Below are positions 60,843 to 64,000 of a DNA stretch of 64,000 nt, piece after piece. The notes beneath the pieces were generated by a model, which was given only the letters and a program-made list of their open reading frames with translations, was not told the origin of the DNA and searched no databases. Made by a program: the position numbers and the translations under genes. Where the stretch lies: the NCBI RefSeq assembly GCF_027213965.1, contig NZ_JAPWGX010000003.1, positions 741,464-805,463 on the forward strand, written 5' to 3'. Every line of letters starts with the position of its first letter. The first letter of the stretch is position 1. Source of the stretch: Maritalea porphyrae. GTDB taxonomy: Bacteria > Pseudomonadota > Alphaproteobacteria > Rhizobiales > Devosiaceae.

Positions 60843-61367
60843 TTAGAACCCTAGATTGGAGGCGACGGTTTCATAAGGATTTTTGCCGTCAATCCGAATG
60901 CCGTTGTAGCCTTGGTCAAAGTCGAAGTTGTATTTCTCTTCAACACCCCAGAACTCTTGGTATTTGAAGATTTCGGTAATCGTGAAATCTGAGGAAATGG
61001 AGTCGTCGCCCATTTCTCCCCGGTCAACTTCGGTCATGCGACCTTCGACCAAGATCTTCACGCCAATATCGAGCTGTTGGGACATATCGCGAATGTTTCC
61101 GCGAACCGTGTACCAGATGCGGTTTGGCTGTAAGAAATGGGAAAGCTGATCAGGCGTGTAACCTTCCAACTTGAACGTTAGGTCGAGAGGTTCAAGCTTC
61201 TGCATGCCGAGCTTAACGCCCATGGGTGAACCACCAGGTTGGTGATCCTTGGTCTTTTCTGTGAGCTTTGGCAGCTTCACATTGTTGATGATGAGGTGGA
61301 GCGACGTATCGTCATCTCCGATATACAAGTTAGCCGCCGTCAAATGGCGAATTGTTGCACCAGACAT
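60843..61367 (-). CDS. Phage major tail tube protein (gpFII)
   Basis: This 174-residue protein is of the P2 gpFII family and forms the inner tail tube. Readable are ATIRHLTAANLYIGDDDTSLHLIINNVKLPKLTEKT, GMQKLEPLDLTFKLEGYTPDQL and the VRGNIRDMSQQLDIGVKILVEGRMTEVDRG segment. It lies 23 bases after the sheath gene. Confidence 0.95.
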   Translation of the reverse strand: MSGATIRHLTAANLYIGDDDTSLHLIINNVKLPKLTEKTKDHQPGGSPMGVKLGMQKLEPLDLTFKLEGYTPDQLSHFLQPNRIWYTVRGNIRDMSQQLDIGVKILVEGRMTEVDRGEMGDDSISSDFTITEIFKYQEFWGVEEKYNFDFDQGYNGIRIDGKNPYETVASNLGF

Positions 61368-61390
61368 TGATTTATTCTCCTAGTGACGGG

Positions 61391-62878
61391 TTAAAGCGAC
61401 TGTGAAGCGCCAAGCTGAGTGGAAATGCGCTGTGTAAGACCAACCAAAGCATCTGGATTACGACGCGAGCGGTTGATGATCTTACGAAGTACGGGTGGCT
61501 CTTCGACTGCAAATGCAAGGTCAACAGTACCCGCACGCAGATCGGCTGGTGAATTGGCATCAGGCGAAAACGCAATCTTGTAGTCTGGCAAGATGTGACC
61601 ATCGTGCGCCAACTGCGAAAACAGCGAACGCAAGTTGTTTAACAGCACTTCAACCGTTTGGACTGTGATGTTTTGCTTGCCAAGATACTGAGCCTGCATT
61701 TTAGCGTTTGTCAGCTCGATAGCATCGCGCATCCGCACGACATGGGCAAAACGCCATTCATCTTCGCTGGCCAACGTATCGGTGCCCAAGAAAGTAAAGC
61801 CGGTTGATCCCACGGAACCATCAACACCAGCCTCGCCACGAACCACGATACCAGCAGAAACAGCCAGATCGTCTTGGCCTTCTGTTGAACCGTCCATGAA
61901 TGAAAAGTCGATGTTAGGAGTAACCCCGACTATTTTATAAATCGGTTGGTTGTGGATTGAACCAGATGGAACACCTCGGTTTTCACCATCGCGGCGGACA
62001 TATGCTGCCGCAATGTAGGGCGACATTGGCTTAACGACAGGATCGCCGCTGCTATCCAGTACCTTCGCGTCAACGCGCAATGGGTGGATAATCCGATGGC
62101 TCGCAGGAAGCGTTTCTAGCCAATCTAAATAAGCCTGACGCGTCGAGGTTGGCCCTTCTGGGGGAAACACAGCTTTAAGCCGTTCCAGCACTGTGGGGAT
62201 AGCCGCACAAACACCGTTCGCCAATTGTTCAAGGGCAACTGTAGCCGTCGCACTTGTCAAACCAGCACTGGCAGAAAGATCCAGAGTTGGCGCAACTGTG
62301 TAGACGCCCGGATCTGTGATCAAAACGCTGGTGACCGAGCCGCTTGTTACAGTAAATGTTCCCGCAGCACCGCTACCTGTCCCACCGGTAAAGGCAAGAG
62401 CAAACGTCCCATCTGTACCGTCAGTGCCCGCAGCGCTAATGGTTGTTTCGCCCAGGCCGCTTTCGGTCTGAGAAGTGTAACCAGGTGCAATGATAATGCG
62501 AGGCGTGTAGGTGAGTTCTTTGCCGGCATCAAGGAAAGCCCAAATACCTGTACGGTTTTCTTCGTTGCCGATGATGTTGGCAATGGTTGCCTTCGCATCA
62601 ACACCTTCGGCCACCCGAACCACGACGACGCGAGCAGCACCGCTGCCAAGCTGGGATGAAATGCCCGATAGAGCATCAACCAGCGTTCCAGTTGTGCCCA
62701 AGGCAGCACGCAAGGTGCTATCGCTTGTGCGAACAAAGACGGGTTCGTTTAGAGGAAACTTGGCAGCTTCAGCACCCTCGGCGGTGCCAATCACCCCGAT
62801 AATGCTCATGTCCAAGCCGACGATTAGAGCGGGGTCCACACCATCGCGGACGTGCTCAATGCCTGAGATTATAGCCAT
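61391..62878 (-). CDS. Phage tail sheath protein (gpFI), with an inserted beta-rich domain
   Basis: This 495-residue contractile sheath protein belongs to the P2 FI family. The start is MAIISGIEHVRDGVDPALIV; an AAGGAG site precedes the ATG at 62878. The conserved C-terminal third includes LGTDTLASEDEWRFAHVVRMRDAIELTNAKMQ. Residues about 137-217 are an extra Gly/Thr/Ser-rich beta segment (GTDGTDGTFALAFTGGTGSG, VLITDPGVYTVAPTLDLS) between the first Rossmann-like and central parts, probably surface-exposed on the extended tail. The protein powers contraction for DNA delivery. Confidence 0.94.
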   Translation of the reverse strand: MAIISGIEHVRDGVDPALIVGLDMSIIGVIGTAEGAEAAKFPLNEPVFVRTSDSTLRAALGTTGTLVDALSGISSQLGSGAARVVVVRVAEGVDAKATIANIIGNEENRTGIWAFLDAGKELTYTPRIIIAPGYTSQTESGLGETTISAAGTDGTDGTFALAFTGGTGSGAAGTFTVTSGSVTSVLITDPGVYTVAPTLDLSASAGLTSATATVALEQLANGVCAAIPTVLERLKAVFPPEGPTSTRQAYLDWLETLPASHRIIHPLRVDAKVLDSSGDPVVKPMSPYIAAAYVRRDGENRGVPSGSIHNQPIYKIVGVTPNIDFSFMDGSTEGQDDLAVSAGIVVRGEAGVDGSVGSTGFTFLGTDTLASEDEWRFAHVVRMRDAIELTNAKMQAQYLGKQNITVQTVEVLLNNLRSLFSQLAHDGHILPDYKIAFSPDANSPADLRAGTVDLAFAVEEPPVLRKIINRSRRNPDALVGLTQRISTQLGASQSL

Positions 62879-62898
62879 TACATTCTCCTTGATGGCAT

Positions 62899-62923
62899 AA
62901 AAAAAGCCGCCCCAAAGGACGGC
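62899..62923 (-). terminator. Hairpin with U-tract before the sheath gene
   Basis: GCCGTCC and GGGCGGC pair (one G-U) around a short loop, followed by seven T on the leftward strand. It sits between the DUF1353 gene and the sheath start, so it could terminate or attenuate the upstream fibre transcript. Confidence 0.75.
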
Positions 62924-62946
62924 CTGTGAATGTGATTGAAATTGGC

Positions 62947-63291
62947 TCAGCGAACGGTCACAACGACCACGCCAAGAAACATTGCCCAAAGCTCTATGCC
63001 GGTTACCCCGTCTGCTTTGAGCGCATTGAAGAACTCAGCTGCCGCAGTTGCCCGCGACCAGCCTTGTTTCAACATTTCGTCGTGTAAGGCCGCAGCCTTG
63101 TGATAGCGGTGATCGTGTGGGCTAATCAGCCATCGCAAACACCAAGGCACCGACACGTCAAAAGGCGTGCCCGCTTTGACCACAAAGACTTCACCGCCCT
63201 TGTGCCCAACTGCCCATTTAAGATCACGATTGAACTGATATTGAATGCCGCCCACATGCACCGCGCCTTGATGGCTGGTGTATTGGGACAT
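62947..63291 (-). CDS. DUF1353-family phage protein
   Basis: This 114-residue protein has the DUF1353 pattern: FVVKAGTPFDVSVPWCLRWLISPHDHRYHKAAALHDEMLKQGWSRATAAAEFF. The function is unknown; homologues lie near tail genes. The C terminus is hydrophobic (GIELWAMFLGVVVVTV). It starts three bases after the DUF4376-type gene stop. Confidence 0.87.
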   Translation of the reverse strand: MSQYTSHQGAVHVGGIQYQFNRDLKWAVGHKGGEVFVVKAGTPFDVSVPWCLRWLISPHDHRYHKAAALHDEMLKQGWSRATAAAEFFNALKADGVTGIELWAMFLGVVVVTVR

Positions 63292-63294
63292 GGA

Positions 63295-63867
63295 TTACCA
63301 GCCGTTTGGAATATCTGCGATTAGAGCGTCTAATTCGGCCTCAGTTGACGCGGCATTTATGGCGTCTTTTTTCTGCCATGTGGTTTTATAGTTGTTTGCG
63401 GCCCATGCGAACATGGACATCAGCAAACCCATGCCATCGGCGAAAGACAATACAATTTCCGCATTGCTTTCAACTCGAATTGTTGCCCCCATCACCTCGC
63501 CTTGCCCTGCGACAACTGCAGCAGTATAAGCGCCAAGTGCCGACGACCAATTCTTTTCATCATCGTTCTGAGCAGTTGGTGCGCGTAGCTGTAACACTTG
63601 AAAGTTTGGCTCTTCAATCGTGCCAAAGTTATGGGTGTAGCCTTGGCGCAAAATGCTCTGCCCATAATCAGCCAACATTTGGAGTGCGCGCGCACGTTTT
63701 TCGTCCAATGTTTCAACAATAACTGGCTCAACTGGCTGCCCATTTTCAATGACCCACCCAATTCCAACATTGTCGTTCACTTCAGTGAGACCGTTTGCCT
63801 GCGCAAATTCATCGGTGGCAACAACAATGTTGACCACGACATCATTTTCAATTTTCGCAAATTTCAT
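63295..63867 (-). CDS. DUF4376-type tail fibre-associated protein
   Basis: This 190-residue protein has the tail-fibre-assembly-like start FAKIENDVVVNIVVATDEFAQANGL and the DUF4376-like C-terminal pattern (FADGMGLLMSMFAWAANNYKTTWQ, STEAELDALIADI). Such proteins follow fibre genes and may be fibre chaperones or tip parts. The ATG at 63867 lies four bases after the fibre gene stop. Confidence 0.8.
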   Translation of the reverse strand: MKFAKIENDVVVNIVVATDEFAQANGLTEVNDNVGIGWVIENGQPVEPVIVETLDEKRARALQMLADYGQSILRQGYTHNFGTIEEPNFQVLQLRAPTAQNDDEKNWSSALGAYTAAVVAGQGEVMGATIRVESNAEIVLSFADGMGLLMSMFAWAANNYKTTWQKKDAINAASTEAELDALIADIPNGW

Positions 63868-63871
63868 TTGA

Positions 63872-64000
63872 TCACCACATCACAACGACAATGCCGTCAT
63901 TTCCTGCGCTTGCTGTGGGCTTCCCACCAATACCGCCACGACCGTACTGGCCTGTGCCGTGTCCCGATGCCCCCCCAGGATAGCCGTCCGCATTGTAACC
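63872..64000 (-). CDS. Glycine-rich tail fibre, C-terminal end (runs off the right edge)
   Basis: The visible 42 residues are the end of a glycine-rich protein (AGGYP-like repeats: DGYPGGASGHGTGQYGRGG) finishing GNDGIVVVMW, the usual C terminus of phage fibre Gly-rich tip domains. The start and length cannot be seen. Confidence 0.7.
   Translation of the reverse strand, partial: GYNADGYPGGASGHGTGQYGRGGIGGKPTASAGNDGIVVVMW

Larger units (their letters stand above)
50885..64000. mobile_element. P2-like prophage, left part
   Basis: An integrase lies directly downstream of tRNA-Glu and is followed by cargo genes and then a leftward late operon with the P2-type tail gene order (sheath FI, tube FII, E/E', T, U, X, D). 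The left attachment core is probably the tRNA 3' end (about 50885-50907). The right attachment site, capsid, terminase and repressor genes are beyond the window, so completeness and activity cannot be judged. Confidence 0.93.

Noticed and set aside
1..64000. CRISPR arrays, insertion sequences, rRNA genes, luxI
   Set aside because: I looked for regular repeats with spacers, transposase motifs, rRNA segments and acyl-homoserine lactone synthase motifs and saw none.

Overview
This window is a chromosomal segment of an alphaproteobacterium, most likely a marine Hyphomicrobiales (Rhizobiales)-type organism. The evidence is the valS-popZ-tolC-pcm gene order, a PopZ polar organiser, an AapJQMP general amino-acid transporter, a two-domain cold-shock protein next to a DUF192 lipoprotein, and an NDUFS4-like complex I accessory subunit. 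The identification rests on gene content only. Five intact tRNA genes are present: Cys, Asn, Pro, Arg and Glu. No rRNA operon, CRISPR array or insertion sequence was seen.

Layout. 1-7.9 kb: housekeeping genes (valS partial, popZ, tolC, pcm, an alpha/beta hydrolase, mobA, an SDR). 7.9-22.9 kb: a large polyamine uptake and catabolism island. One leftward operon encodes a gamma-glutamylputrescine synthetase-like enzyme, an FAD amine oxidase and the PotFGHI ABC transporter, divergent from a GntR/FadR regulator. A second set has agmatinase plus aldehyde dehydrogenase leftward, and a second GntR regulator, glutamine synthetase-like enzyme, aminotransferase and FAD oxidase rightward. Each set has its own palindromic operator candidate. 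Together they would take agmatine and putrescine through gamma-glutamylated or transaminated intermediates to central metabolism. 22.9-25.4 kb: ubiT-ubiU-ubiV, the oxygen-independent ubiquinone hydroxylation module, behind a perfect FNR-type box. 25.4-28.9 kb: a MarR regulator and a TRAP transporter. 29-34.4 kb: sulfate activation (cysD, cysNC), a cysteine synthase, an alanyl-tRNA editing protein and a GFA-family protein. 34.4-40 kb: an Aap-type amino-acid ABC operon flanked by two paralogous binding proteins. 40-50.7 kb: a cystathionine beta-lyase-type enzyme, a PAP2 phosphatase, a complex I subunit, small membrane proteins, a KefF/Kef pair, two LuxR-type regulators without a LuxI, a cold-shock/DUF192 pair, glyoxalase I and an M15-like lipoprotein.

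50.9 kb to the window end: the left part of a P2-like (myovirus-type) prophage integrated at the 3' end of tRNA-Glu. A tyrosine recombinase reads inward, followed by three rightward cargo ('moron'-type) genes of unknown function and a terminator. A leftward late operon comes next. Read in transcription order from the right edge, it holds a glycine-rich fibre end, a DUF4376-type protein, a DUF1353 protein, tail sheath, tail tube, gpE and the frameshift product gpE+E', tape measure, gpU, gpX, gpD, and a six-gene lysis block with overlapping start and stop codons. Capsid, terminase and repressor genes and the right attachment site lie beyond the window.

The items most worth a second look are: the previously uncharacterised cargo genes at 52.4-53.9 kb; the compact lysis block with a 51-residue membrane ORF and an endolysin carrying a C-terminal two-helix membrane anchor; the T TTT TTG frameshift site in gpE; the FNR box in front of ubiTUV; and the two polyamine regulons with distinct operators. 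I did not find a clearly new multi-gene system that I can name; the prophage cargo is the best candidate for unknown biology.
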